A stretch of 64,000 nt of DNA from Bacillota bacterium (GCA_023408315.1 JAEYKI010000019.1:62001-126000), one strand, 5' to 3'. Positions 15,733 to 24,434 are shown, counted from the first letter of the stretch. Notes: a model not told the origin generated them from the letters alone. Program-made: numbers and translations.

Positions 15733-17178
15733 TTAAAGTGGTCTGCGGCCGCAAATCCAGTTGCTGGTCCAGTAATTGGAGGCAAATATATTGTTGGAAA
15801 TAATCACCTTACCGTTGCTGGAGGATGCATTGATAACCTGGCCGCCGCCCAGATAGATTCCCACATGTCCGCTCACGCATACAATGTCTCCCCGCTGCAG
15901 AGCGCTCATGCTGCTTATACGGGCATACTGGTCTGCGCCCGCCCAGCCGCCGGATGTCATATAGCCGATGCCGTTGCCGCTGAGCTTAAGCGCGTAATAC
16001 ACAAGGCCGGAGCAGTCGAGCGAACTGCTGCTCTTGCCGCCCAGGCGGTAAGGAACGCCAAGCTGGTTCATGGCGGCTTGAATGAATGCTTCCACGCTGC
16101 CCGGATTTGCAATATGCGTAGAGTTGCCGGTTTTTCCGCTGCTGCTGCTACTACTGCCCGAACTCTTTGGCCCTTTGGCTTTGCTGGAATACAACAATTC
16201 TTTTGTCTCCGCGCCAATGCTTCCGTCGTCTGTTATATTGTTTCGCTTCTGGAATGCAATAACGGCTTTCTTGGTATCTGAACCGAAATAGCTGGTTGTG
16301 CTTACATCATAGCCAAGTTCGTCCAAGCGGTCCTGAATGGATTCTACATCCGGGCCGTCGTCACCCTCGGATACCGTATAGCGCAGCGCATTGTTGGAGA
16401 ACAATAGCTCCAATGTTGCCGGGCCTGCGGAGCCGTCAACCGGAAGACTGTTTTTTCTCTGGAAAAATCCAATGGCCTCTGAAGTGGTAGGCCCAAAAAG
16501 TGTTGTGGTTTCGTCGCTCTCCATATAATACAGGTCCATCAAACGCTGCTGAATCATTCCCACAAACGGATCGTTATCGCCCTGTTTGAATGTCAGGAAA
16601 ACGGATGACGCCAACGCTTCAGGAGAAGCCGAAGCGGTTGAAGCCTGTTCTACAGGCGAAGCGGCAGGAACTTCCGGTGATGCCGGAACGGATGCGTTGG
16701 GGTCCGCCTGCGCCGCAGCTGGCTCAACATTCACCGCAGCGGCGACCGGGGTGGCCTGCGTGAGCGTTTCTGTTAAATCGCCCGTCAGCTCGCCGCCTGT
16801 TGACTCTGATTTGGGAGTAGCCGCAACGGCTGCCTGCAAGTTGGCGGATGGGGACGGGGACGACAGATTGATTTCTGCAATTTTAGCCACTTCGTTGCTG
16901 TTGGCTGCGGTTGCAAAAAATACGGGTATTGCCACCGCGGCCACAATAACCGAACCAATAATGGCCAACCGTGATTTGCTGACCCTGGATGTTCTGACAA
17001 TTTCCCGTTTTTCAGGGATCTGCCTGACCCTGCTGACAGGAGGGGTGTTGCTTTGTCTATATTGAAAATCAGAATAAGAAGCCGCGTTTAATACGATCTT
17101 CTTCGCCTGGGTACGGCTGGTATGCTCTCTAGTATTCTTTTTGTTTTTTTCAAAAATATTGAATACCGATTTTTTCAT
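15733..17178 (-). CDS. membrane-anchored NlpC/P60 cell-wall hydrolase with two peptidoglycan-binding domains
   Basis: 481 residues. A basic cytoplasmic N-terminus (1-70) precedes one transmembrane helix (about 71-90); then comes an Ala/Ser/Pro/Glu-rich wall linker to about residue 200, two PG_binding_1 domains (about 205-265 and 275-335), a Ser/Gly linker, and a C-terminal NlpC/P60 endopeptidase. Catalytic C389 (L-D-C-S-G-L-V) and H438 (S-G-H-V-G-I-Y) are present; the third polar residue is N450 where many relatives have His. Such enzymes cut D-gamma-Glu-diaminoacid bonds in stem peptides. The long charged cytoplasmic tail is unusual for a secreted hydrolase, suggesting type II membrane topology. 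GGGAG ribosome-binding site; terminator downstream. Confidence 0.88.
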   Translation of the reverse strand: MKKSVFNIFEKNKKNTREHTSRTQAKKIVLNAASYSDFQYRQSNTPPVSRVRQIPEKREIVRTSRVSKSRLAIIGSVIVAAVAIPVFFATAANSNEVAKIAEINLSSPSPSANLQAAVAATPKSESTGGELTGDLTETLTQATPVAAAVNVEPAAAQADPNASVPASPEVPAASPVEQASTASASPEALASSVFLTFKQGDNDPFVGMIQQRLMDLYYMESDETTTLFGPTTSEAIGFFQRKNSLPVDGSAGPATLELLFSNNALRYTVSEGDDGPDVESIQDRLDELGYDVSTTSYFGSDTKKAVIAFQKRNNITDDGSIGAETKELLYSSKAKGPKSSGSSSSSSGKTGNSTHIANPGSVEAFIQAAMNQLGVPYRLGGKSSSSLDCSGLVYYALKLSGNGIGYMTSGGWAGADQYARISSMSALQRGDIVCVSGHVGIYLGGGQVINASSSNGKVIISNNIFASNYWTSNWICGRRPL

Positions 17179-17302
17179 TTTAATCTCCCATATTTTTTTA
17201 TAATTTTGAGATTGGGTTCATTATACATCAAGCTATTCAATATGTACAGTCTTATTAAGGAAATTTAATACTTTTGTAATATTTAACCTATGCAAATTAG
17301 AC

Positions 17303-17330
17303 AAAAAAGGTGCATATTTCATGCACCTTT
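17303..17330 (-). terminator. terminator of fba
   Basis: AAAGGTGCAT (17306-17315) and ATGCACCTTT (17321-17330) form a perfect 10-bp stem followed on the minus strand by T residues. Confidence 0.85.
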
Positions 17331-17365
17331 ACATAAAAAATAATAATGCGGCAAAACAAGACCTT

Positions 17366-18295
17366 TTAAGCCTTGCCTGCGCAGCCCAATACACTGTTGA
17401 TTTTATGTTTTACCATATCGCAAATCGCATCGCGTGCGGGCGAGAGGTACTGCCGCGGGTCAAAGTGGGAAGGATGCTCTGCCATGTATTTGCGGATTGT
17501 AGCCGTCATGGCGAGGCGGAGATCAGAATCTATATTGATCTTGCACACCGCGCTTCTGGCAGCCTGCCGGAGCATTTCTTCCGGAACGCCCTGCGCGCCA
17601 GGCATATCGCCGCCAAATTTATTGATGATGTCCACAAATTCAGGAATTACGGAAGACGCGCCGTGCAGAACGATGGGGAAACCGGGCAGACGCTTGGAAA
17701 CTTCGTCTAATATGTCAAAACGCAGCTTGGGTTCTCCCTTGAATTTAAACGCGCCGTGGCTTGTCCCAATTGCGATGGCAAGGCTGTCCACACCTGTTTT
17801 GGAAACAAATTCCTGTACTTCGTCCGGATGCGTATAGCTGGAATCCTCTGCGCTGACTTTGATATCGTCTTCCACGCCGGCCAGCCGCCCAAGCTCGCCC
17901 TCCACAGAAACGCCGTGCGCGTGCGCATATTCCACCACTTTTTTGGTAAGAGCGATGTTCTCCGCAAAGGACAGATGGGAGCCGTCGATCATAACAGACG
18001 TGAATCCGCCCTCGATGCAGGAAACGCATGTTTCATAGCTGTCGCCATGGTCCAGATGCAGGGCAATGGGAAGCCCCGTCACTTCTATGGCTGCTTCTAC
18101 CAGTTTTCTCAAATAAACCGGATTGGCGTAATTACGCGCGCCCTTGGATACCTGGAGAATCAGGGGAGCGCTCAGTTCCTTGGCTGCGTCTGTAATACCC
18201 TGTATGATTTCCATGTTGTTTACGTTGAACGCGCCAACCGCATAACCGCCTGCATAGGCTTTTGCAAACATTTCTTTTGTGGTTACTAATGGCAT
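17366..18295 (-). CDS. fba: class II fructose-bisphosphate aldolase
   Basis: Zinc-dependent cleavage of fructose 1,6-bisphosphate into glyceraldehyde 3-phosphate and dihydroxyacetone phosphate. 309 residues. Catalytic D82 and zinc ligand H83 lie in L-H-L-D-H-G-D-S; Y-T-H-P-D-E, G-T-S-H-G-A and V-L-H-G-A-S-S match further metal- and phosphate-binding loops. The frame continues 14 codons upstream, but the ATG at 18295 follows AGGAGG and matches the family start M-P-L-V. It is divergent from gap, so two consecutive glycolytic steps are encoded back to back with separate promoters (a TATAAT for fba at 18346-18351 on the minus strand). Confidence 0.95.
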   Translation of the reverse strand: MPLVTTKEMFAKAYAGGYAVGAFNVNNMEIIQGITDAAKELSAPLILQVSKGARNYANPVYLRKLVEAAIEVTGLPIALHLDHGDSYETCVSCIEGGFTSVMIDGSHLSFAENIALTKKVVEYAHAHGVSVEGELGRLAGVEDDIKVSAEDSSYTHPDEVQEFVSKTGVDSLAIAIGTSHGAFKFKGEPKLRFDILDEVSKRLPGFPIVLHGASSVIPEFVDIINKFGGDMPGAQGVPEEMLRQAARSAVCKINIDSDLRLAMTATIRKYMAEHPSHFDPRQYLSPARDAICDMVKHKINSVLGCAGKA

Positions 18296-18452
18296 TTTAG
18301 AAATTTCCTCCTGACTTGAATTCCTTGAAACTTTCAATAGATAAGATTATACTACAGAAAAGGGAAAAGCAAAAGTTTTTTTGCCAGATACGGAAAATTG
18401 GCAAATGGAGGCCTAAAAATCGCGTCAAACGTATAAAACGGTATTATTTTAG

Positions 18453-18481
18453 TTGCAAATGCCGTTCGCTTCCATTATAAT
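18453..18481 (+). promoter_or_regulatory. gap promoter
   Basis: TTGCAA (18453-18458), 17 bp, TATAAT (18476-18481). Confidence 0.75.
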
Positions 18482-18543
18482 TTTTTTGAAAAGTTTTAAG
18501 TAAAATATATTTTACATATGAATTTAAGGAGGATAAACTCAAA

Positions 18544-19551
18544 ATGGCAATTAAAGTTGGTATCAACGGGTTTGGAAGAATTGGGCGCCTTGTTTTTCGC
18601 GCGGCGCAGAAAATGGACAATATCGAGATCGTGGCAATTAACGATCCTTTCATTGATCCGGAGTACATGATTTACATGCTGACATACGATACCGTGCATG
18701 GCCGCTTTGACGGCGAAGCCTATCACGAAGGCGACAGCATTGTTGTGAACGGCAAAAAAATAAAGGTGTTTATGGAAATGGATCCTGCAAACATCAAATG
18801 GGGCGAAGTGGGCGCAGAATATGTGGTTGAATCCACCGGCGTATTCACAACCATTGACAAAGCAAGCGCGCACATCAAAGCCGGCGCCAAGAAGGTTGTT
18901 ATTTCCGCTCCTTCGGCCGACGCTCCCATGTTTGTTATGGGCGTTAACCAGAAGACATACAAGCCGGATATGACCATTGTTTCCAACGCTTCCTGCACTA
19001 CAAACTGTCTGGCTCCGCTTGCTAAAGTGATCAACGACAATTTTGGCATTGTGGAAGGACTGATGACCACCGTTCACTCCACAACGGCCACCCAGAAAAC
19101 CGTAGACGGCCCTTCCAAGAAGGACTGGAGAGGCGGCAGGGGCGCTGCGTTCAACATTATTCCTTCTTCCACCGGCGCTGCCAAAGCGGTTGGCAAGGTT
19201 ATCCCAGACCTGAACGGCAAACTGACGGGCATGTCTTTCCGCGTGCCCACTGCGGACGTTTCGGTTGTTGACCTGACCTGCAGGCTGGAGAAAGCCGCCA
19301 AATATGACGATATCAAAAAAGTAATGAAGGCAGCTTCTGAATCCGAAGAATTCAAGGGCATCATTGGCTATACCGAGGACGCCGTTGTATCGAGCGATTT
19401 TATTACCGATCCGCGCACCAGCATATTTGATGCGGACGCCGGCATCAGCCTGAATGACCACTTTGTGAAACTGGTTGCCTGGTATGACAACGAGTGGGGT
19501 TATTCCAACAAGGTTCTGGAACTGATCAAGTATATTGATACAGTAAAATAA
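18544..19551 (+). CDS. gap: glyceraldehyde-3-phosphate dehydrogenase, type I
   Basis: Oxidises glyceraldehyde 3-phosphate to 1,3-bisphosphoglycerate with NAD. 335 residues. Rossmann motif I-N-G-F-G-R-I-G-R at 7-15; Asp34 in I-N-D-P favours NAD over NADP. The catalytic cysteine is C151 in S-N-A-S-C-T-T-N-C. The catalytic His lies in T-T-V-H-S and the substrate-binding W-Y-D-N-E-W-G-Y motif is near the end. AAGGAGG ribosome-binding site. Single gene with its own promoter and terminator; no pgk or tpi follows, unlike many Bacillota gap operons. Confidence 0.97.
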   Translation: MAIKVGINGFGRIGRLVFRAAQKMDNIEIVAINDPFIDPEYMIYMLTYDTVHGRFDGEAYHEGDSIVVNGKKIKVFMEMDPANIKWGEVGAEYVVESTGVFTTIDKASAHIKAGAKKVVISAPSADAPMFVMGVNQKTYKPDMTIVSNASCTTNCLAPLAKVINDNFGIVEGLMTTVHSTTATQKTVDGPSKKDWRGGRGAAFNIIPSSTGAAKAVGKVIPDLNGKLTGMSFRVPTADVSVVDLTCRLEKAAKYDDIKKVMKAASESEEFKGIIGYTEDAVVSSDFITDPRTSIFDADAGISLNDHFVKLVAWYDNEWGYSNKVLELIKYIDTVK

Positions 19552-19570
19552 TCAAAGCAAAGCAATTGAA

Positions 19571-19608
19571 AACACTTCTTTCTACTTATGAAAGAAGTGT
19601 TTTTTTAT
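19571..19608 (+). terminator. gap terminator
   Basis: AACACTTCTTTC (19571-19582) pairs perfectly with 19590-19601, followed by seven T. Confidence 0.92.
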
Positions 19609-19618
19609 TAGACAGAAG

Positions 19619-20395
19619 CTATATTCGTAGTCCGCTCAAAAAAATATGAATATGATGGGCAATAAAATCGTCAGGGCTGCTGTTATACCTGGAAAACGGT
19701 ATAATTTTCTCCATAAAGACATATGAGAAAAGAGTGTTTATAAAGTATTTGGCCGCAAAATCCGTATCTTTGCATGCAATTCTGCCTTCTTCATTCAACT
19801 TGTTGAGATAAGCGGCAATTTCGTGATGCGCATAGCCGATATGCCGGTTTAAAGTGCTGTTTGCCGAGGGGGGGAATCTCTTTGCCTCCTTGATTCCCAT
19901 TTTTATAAGGCTGATACGGTGCTGTTCTGTCATCATTTGAATAAAATTTGATGCAAATGCAGATAATACTTCTTCAACCGCGTTATTTGAATCGCTCAGT
20001 ATGCTCTTAAAATTGATATTTACAGAGGTTTCATTCACAATTGCATTAAAAAGCTCCTCTTTGTTTGGAAAATATTTATATAAAGTAGCTTTTGAAAAGC
20101 CACACAGCGAAGCGATTTTATCCATGGACGTTTCCCTGTAGCCATGCTCCGCAAAATATTCGGAAGACTTCAAAATAATTTTGTGCCTTTCAATATTATA
20201 ATTAGGGCGGATATCCAGAAGGTCAAGGCGGTCCAGACTGTCGAAAATCACTTTCTTGCCGGGAAAGTACTTGTAGATGGTTCCCACGGACAGACCCGAT
20301 TTTATTGCGATATCGGTTATCTTTGTTTCGTAATATCCTTTTTCCTGGAATACCGACAAAGCGGCCTCTTTGATACGGCTTATCCTATCTTCCAC
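19619..20395 (-). CDS. TetR-like regulator with two tandem N-terminal HTH domains
   Basis: 258 residues. Two complete TetR_N helix-turn-helix units stand in series. The first is at about 4-50 (I-T-D-I-A-I-K-S-G-L-S-V-G-T-I-Y-K-Y-F-P-G-K). The second is at about 70-116 (M-D-K-I-A-S-L-C-G-F-S-K-A-T-L-Y-K-Y-F-P-N-K). One C-terminal ligand/dimerisation region of about 140 residues follows. Normal TetR proteins are ~200 residues with one HTH. The start is GTG with AAGGAG seven bases upstream; that site overlaps the stop of the amidohydrolase, so the two genes are translationally coupled. It probably controls this pair; candidate operators lie at 21594-21640. Confidence 0.85.
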   Translation of the reverse strand: MEDRISRIKEAALSVFQEKGYYETKITDIAIKSGLSVGTIYKYFPGKKVIFDSLDRLDLLDIRPNYNIERHKIILKSSEYFAEHGYRETSMDKIASLCGFSKATLYKYFPNKEELFNAIVNETSVNINFKSILSDSNNAVEEVLSAFASNFIQMMTEQHRISLIKMGIKEAKRFPPSANSTLNRHIGYAHHEIAAYLNKLNEEGRIACKDTDFAAKYFINTLFSYVFMEKIIPFSRYNSSPDDFIAHHIHIFLSGLRI

Positions 20396-20407
20396 ATCCT
20401 TGCTCCT

Positions 20408-21571
20408 TCATTTGTTTTGATTGCGGGTGCTTTGCATGACTTCCGGCGTGATGCGCTTGATTTTATGTTCTTTTGCATAGAACTCAATCTTTTGGATCGC
20501 AGATTTCCGGATAAACGCCGGAATGTTTTGCAGGGATTGCTGCGCCTCGCCGGACCAGTCCATATGCAGCAGGGGCTCTTCTTTTTGAACGAATGCAGCC
20601 CTAACCCTGCCGAGCTTTTCATTCGTTATTCCAAGCAGCTCTGCAGCGTTCAAACCCAGTACTTTTGCCCGCATTTCGTAAGTCCAGTCGGGGAATCCCG
20701 CCTTTCTCAGTATATGGGGTACTTTTTTATATTTCAAGAAGTGGATCACTTCTTTTTGGTTGGGCGAGGCGGGAAAATCGGACCCATAGAGAATTTTTTC
20801 TATTCCGGCGTGGATACGCATTTCCTCCAGCTCCTGCCATGCAAGAAATGTATTGTGATGGACAAGATCGTTAAAGTGCCAGGCCAGCGTGAGAAAAATA
20901 TTTTCATATTTTCTGCACATTGCATAGGCCTCATATTTAAACGGAAACCCATAATGCTCTAAAATCAGCACCAGATCAGGATATTGCAGCGCAACTTCTT
21001 CCAAAAGCAAAGGGTTTCCATAGGCGATTACGCCTGTGGGGTCTGTGCCGGTATGCACATGAACAGGAACCTTCAGCCGGGCGCACTCCCTGTAGATAGC
21101 CATCACTTTTCGATCGTTTAGCGGGAAAGTGCCCCAATCGTTCGGGTTTATTTTTATGCCGGTAAAGCCGCATTCGTTTATATAGTATTCAATCTTTCCC
21201 TCCTTTTCACTGTCCGGCAATCTGGGGTCAACGCCAGCGTAAGCGAGGTATTGATCTCTTGGATAGTTTTTTAAAATATCTGCCAGGAATTCGGATGAGC
21301 AAAGCTCAATGCCTCCCAGTTCTTTGCTGAAGCTTAGCATGGCAAGCACGCTTAAATCCGTGCCCGATTCCTTCATCGTCGCCAAATATTTATCCGGCGT
21401 ACCATTGAGCCCCATAACCCCGCCGTGCCAGCCTACGTGTTTTTGCAGCTTTTCAAATGACTCATAAACCTTTTGGACCCCCGGATTGGCTGCTCCTTTT
21501 TCGGCAATTTTGGCTGATACGGACAAGTCGCCGACGTGACAATGCATATCAATCACATAATATTCTTTCAT
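20408..21571 (-). CDS. amidohydrolase-2 family protein with C-terminal PCP_red-like domain
   Basis: 387 residues. Residues 1 to ~320 are a TIM-barrel amidohydrolase of the ACMSD/resorcylate decarboxylase type: I-D-M-H-C-H-V-G near the start (H-x-H metal site), V-H-V-H-T-G-T-D, L-I-L-E-H-Y-G and Y-G-S-D-F-P. The final ~55 residues (M-D-W-S-G-E-A-Q-Q-S-L-Q-N-I-P onward) resemble the PCP_red domain otherwise known from the C-terminus of light-independent protochlorophyllide reductase subunit B: a W-x-x-E-A start, I-P-x-F-x-R-K, a Y-A-K-E-H centre and an I-T-x-E-V-M end. Start chosen at the ATG after GGGAGG. Substrate unknown; hydrolase or decarboxylase both possible. Coupled to the double-HTH regulator. 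Confidence 0.8.
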   Translation of the reverse strand: MKEYYVIDMHCHVGDLSVSAKIAEKGAANPGVQKVYESFEKLQKHVGWHGGVMGLNGTPDKYLATMKESGTDLSVLAMLSFSKELGGIELCSSEFLADILKNYPRDQYLAYAGVDPRLPDSEKEGKIEYYINECGFTGIKINPNDWGTFPLNDRKVMAIYRECARLKVPVHVHTGTDPTGVIAYGNPLLLEEVALQYPDLVLILEHYGFPFKYEAYAMCRKYENIFLTLAWHFNDLVHHNTFLAWQELEEMRIHAGIEKILYGSDFPASPNQKEVIHFLKYKKVPHILRKAGFPDWTYEMRAKVLGLNAAELLGITNEKLGRVRAAFVQKEEPLLHMDWSGEAQQSLQNIPAFIRKSAIQKIEFYAKEHKIKRITPEVMQSTRNQNK

Positions 21572-21593
21572 AACAGGCCTCCCATATAAAAAA

Positions 21594-21640
21594 ATATATA
21601 CCATATAGTATAGTATATATTCATTATAAATTAAATGAAT
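21594..21640. promoter_or_regulatory. candidate operators upstream of the amidohydrolase
   Basis: Two inverted repeats in the leader of the amidohydrolase-regulator pair: ATATATAC (21594-21601) with GTATATAT (21613-21620), and ATTCATT (21619-21625) with AATGAAT (21634-21640). Suitable for autoregulation by the TetR-like protein; AT-rich sequence makes chance dyads possible. Confidence 0.4.
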
Positions 21641-21753
21641 AACAAAAACAACAGGAAGTTCAAAAACCTTTCAGCTCTCTTTTTGTTCTGTTTCATAATT
21701 ATACGATTATTTAGTCAAATATTGCAAAAATGCCTGTTTAAATGCATTCGGTA

Positions 21754-21781
21754 TTGATTTTCCACGCCCGGATGTTATAAT
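21754..21781 (+). promoter_or_regulatory. promoter of the amino acid ABC operon
   Basis: TTGATT (21754-21759), 16 bp, TATAAT (21776-21781), 60 bases before the binding-protein gene. Confidence 0.55.
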
Positions 21782-21840
21782 TATACGATATAAATCAATT
21801 GGTTTAGTAAACCATTAAAATTTTTATGGAGGAAATAGAA

Positions 21841-22734
21841 ATGAAAAAGACACTGACACTCGTTATTGCGATTGTTCTTTGCGTCGCTCTGCTCGCTTCC
21901 TGTGCAGCCGCGCCCGCTGCGTCTTCTGCACCTGCATCTTCTGCTGCGTCTTCCGAGTCTGCATCGGCAGCACCTGTTGTATCCGAATCCGCAGCCGCTT
22001 CCGCTTCGGAAGTTGCATCTGCTAAAATTGATGCTATTAAAAAAGCAGGTAAACTGGTTATGCTGACTAACGCGGCTTTTGCGCCCTATGAGTACCTCGG
22101 TTCCGACAACCAGGTTGCAGGCGTGGATGTGGAAATTTCCAAGGCAATTGCCGAGAAACTCGGCGTTACGCTGGAAGTGGTGAACATGGACTTTGACGGC
22201 CTGATTGCCGCTCTTGCAGGCGGAAAAGGCGATTTGATTGCCGCCGGCCTCACGGTTGACGACGAACGCAAACAGAGCGTTGATTTTTCTGATGTTTATG
22301 CGGACGCCACGCAGCTGATTATTGTTCCTGAGAGCAACACCGATATCAAAGGCCCCGATGACCTGAAAGGCAAAACCATTGGCGTACAGCTTGGAACAAC
22401 CGGCGACATTTATGCTTCTGACATTGAAGAAGCGACAGTGAAGCAGTACAAGACCGCGATTGAAGCCGGTCTGGACCTGAAAAACGGCAAGCTGGACGCG
22501 GTGATCATCGACACGCTGCCCGCCAAGAACATTGTTGATTCCAACGAAGGGCTGAAACTGATTGACACCCCCCTGACAGACGAGCATTATGCAATCGCCG
22601 TTCAGAAGGGTGACGCAGGCTTTGTGGCTCTGATTAACGAAGTAATCAAAGGACTACAGGAATCCGGCCAGGTGGAAAAATGGACGGAACAGCACGCGGC
22701 GGAAGCTGCCGTTGCCAGCCCCAGCGCCAGCTAA
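21841..22734 (+). CDS. polar amino acid ABC transporter, substrate-binding lipoprotein
   Basis: 297 residues. Signal peptide with lipobox L-L-A-S-C (lipidated C21), then a ~35-residue Ala/Ser/Pro spacer, then a family 3 periplasmic-type binding domain. The latter shows A-F-A-P-Y-E-Y, the V-D-V-E-I-S-K-A-I-A segment and D-A-V-I-I-D-T-L-P. This family binds polar amino acids; the exact ligand cannot be told. GGAGG stands eight bases before the ATG. A strong hairpin with T run between this gene and the permease suggests that the binding protein is made in excess over the membrane parts, as is usual. Confidence 0.9.
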   Translation: MKKTLTLVIAIVLCVALLASCAAAPAASSAPASSAASSESASAAPVVSESAAASASEVASAKIDAIKKAGKLVMLTNAAFAPYEYLGSDNQVAGVDVEISKAIAEKLGVTLEVVNMDFDGLIAALAGGKGDLIAAGLTVDDERKQSVDFSDVYADATQLIIVPESNTDIKGPDDLKGKTIGVQLGTTGDIYASDIEEATVKQYKTAIEAGLDLKNGKLDAVIIDTLPAKNIVDSNEGLKLIDTPLTDEHYAIAVQKGDAGFVALINEVIKGLQESGQVEKWTEQHAAEAAVASPSAS

Positions 22735-22754
22735 CAGTAATACGTACATGCAAG

Positions 22755-22792
22755 ATCCGCAAAGAGACAAAATTTCTCTTTGCGGATTTTTG
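22755..22792 (+). terminator. partial terminator between binding protein and permease
   Basis: Perfect 13-bp stem (22755-22767 with 22775-22787), then TTTTTG. Placed inside the operon, it should lower downstream transcription unless the permease has its own promoter. Confidence 0.85.
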
Positions 22793-22935
22793 TTTGTTTG
22801 ATATAATATTTATTAGTTTTTGTATATTGTCCCATGGTTTTTATGCTATGGGATTTTCATTGCAAAATATAAAAAACAACATATAGTGCCTCCCGGGATC
22901 CTTGTTTTTGGGATGGGCGGTACAGGAGCGGATTT

Positions 22936-23634
22936 ATGTTTAACGATATTCCGGGTCAAATTTATTCCACATTAATTGTAAACAGCCGTTGGACTCTGTT
23001 TGCAAACGGTTTGCTTGTAACCCTTATGATCGCGGGCATTGCCGTTGCGCTGGGCGTGGTGATAGGGTCTTTTGTTGCCATTGCAAAAGTAAACGCAAGC
23101 CAGCACAAGAGCATGAAGTGGCTGGAAGTGATTTGCGACGTATACATTACGGTGATTCGTGGAACGCCCATTGTGGTACAACTGCTCATTATGTATTTTA
23201 TTATTTTTGCGGCAGCGCCCACCGAGGCGGCGCCCTATGTGGCCGCGCTGGCGTTTGGCATTAATAGCGGCGCATATGTGGCGGAAATTGTGCGCGCGGG
23301 CATTCAGTCCGTGGACAGGGGGCAGACGGAAGCGGGCCGTTCCCTGGGACTTACGCGCGGTATGACCATGCGGGAAATTGTGTTTCCGCAGGCAATCAAA
23401 AATATTCTTCCCGCACTGGGCAACGAGTTTATCGTTTTGTTTAAAGAGACGGCCATTGTGGGTATGGTGGCGGTGGCGGACCTGACGCGCGCCGCAGACC
23501 TGGTGCGTTCGCGCACGTTCTTGCCCGTGGTTCCGCTTTTGTTTATAGCGCTTGTGTATCTGGCGGTTGTTCTGATCATCAGCTGGGCGCTTAAGAAATT
23601 GGAACGAAAACTGGCGCAAAGCGAAGCAAGATAA
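22936..23634 (+). CDS. polar amino acid ABC transporter permease
   Basis: 232 residues with about five transmembrane helices, HisM/GlnP family. The cytoplasmic EAA loop that contacts the ATPase is clear: E-A-G-R-S-L-G-L-T-R-G-M-T-M-R-E-I-V-F-P. The preceding A-Y-V-A-E-I-V-R-A-G-I is also typical. AGGAG 7 bases before the ATG. Only one permease gene is present, so it probably works as a homodimer. Start and length are normal for the family. Confidence 0.93.
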   Translation: MFNDIPGQIYSTLIVNSRWTLFANGLLVTLMIAGIAVALGVVIGSFVAIAKVNASQHKSMKWLEVICDVYITVIRGTPIVVQLLIMYFIIFAAAPTEAAPYVAALAFGINSGAYVAEIVRAGIQSVDRGQTEAGRSLGLTRGMTMREIVFPQAIKNILPALGNEFIVLFKETAIVGMVAVADLTRAADLVRSRTFLPVVPLLFIALVYLAVVLIISWALKKLERKLAQSEAR

Positions 23635-23672
23635 TCCCTCTGTTTGTGGGAAGAAGTTTGGGAGCAAACAAT

Positions 23673-24398
23673 ATGATCGTAACTAAAAATTTGGTTAAAA
23701 AGTTTGGAAACGGCCCCATTGTGCTGGACGATATATCTGAAACCATAGAAAAAGGCGAAAAGGTAGTGATTGTTGGGCCATCCGGAAGCGGCAAGAGCAC
23801 GTTTCTCAGGTGCCTCAATCTTCTGGAGCAGCCGACATCCGGCGAAGTATGGTTTGAGGGAAACCAGATCAATCAGCCGGGCGTGGATGTTGATAAAATC
23901 CGGCGGAAGATGGGCATGGTGTTCCAGCAGTTTAACCTGTTTCCGCATAAGACGGTGCGCCAGAACATCACTCTTGCGCCCACTAAACTGGGCATTATGA
24001 CCGAGGAGCAGGCAAACGACAAGGCAACTGTGCTTTTAAAGCGGATTGGCCTTGCGGACAAAGCGGATTCTTATCCGTCCCAGCTTTCCGGCGGTCAGAA
24101 ACAGCGGGTAGCCATTGTGCGCGCGCTTGCGATGGAGCCGGACGTGATGTTATTTGACGAGCCGACGTCTGCTCTGGACCCTGAAATGGTAGGAGAAGTT
24201 CTGGACTTTATGCACAGCCTGGCAGACGAAGGAATGACCATGGTGGTAGTGACCCACGAAATGGGCTTTGCGCGCGAAGTGGCAACGCGAATGCTTTTTA
24301 TGGACCAGGGAAAAATTCTTGAGATAGCGCCTCCCGCCGAGTTTTTTGGCCAGCCCAAAAACGCAAGGCTGCAGGACTTTTTATCCAAGGTATTGTAA
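23673..24398 (+). CDS. polar amino acid ABC transporter ATP-binding protein
   Basis: 241 residues, GlnQ/HisP-type ATPase. Walker A G-P-S-G-S-G-K-S-T at about 35-43, Q loop V-F-Q-Q-F-N-L-F-P, signature L-S-G-G-Q-K-Q-R, Walker B V-M-L-F-D-E-P-T-S-A-L-D and the H loop T-H-E-M-G-F-A. The open frame starts nine codons earlier, but GGGAG fits the ATG at 23673. Last gene of the three-gene amino acid uptake operon. Confidence 0.94.
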   Translation: MIVTKNLVKKFGNGPIVLDDISETIEKGEKVVIVGPSGSGKSTFLRCLNLLEQPTSGEVWFEGNQINQPGVDVDKIRRKMGMVFQQFNLFPHKTVRQNITLAPTKLGIMTEEQANDKATVLLKRIGLADKADSYPSQLSGGQKQRVAIVRALAMEPDVMLFDEPTSALDPEMVGEVLDFMHSLADEGMTMVVVTHEMGFAREVATRMLFMDQGKILEIAPPAEFFGQPKNARLQDFLSKVL

Positions 24399-24405
24399 AA
24401 AAGAC

Positions 24406-24434
24406 TTTACGTATGACCGAAACGCGTATATAAT
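24406..24434 (+). promoter_or_regulatory. promoter of tRNA-Arg
   Basis: TTTACG (24406-24411), 17 bp, TATAAT (24429-24434). A small hairpin with CTGCCT/AGGCAG arms lies at 24441-24464 just before the tRNA. Confidence 0.5.
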
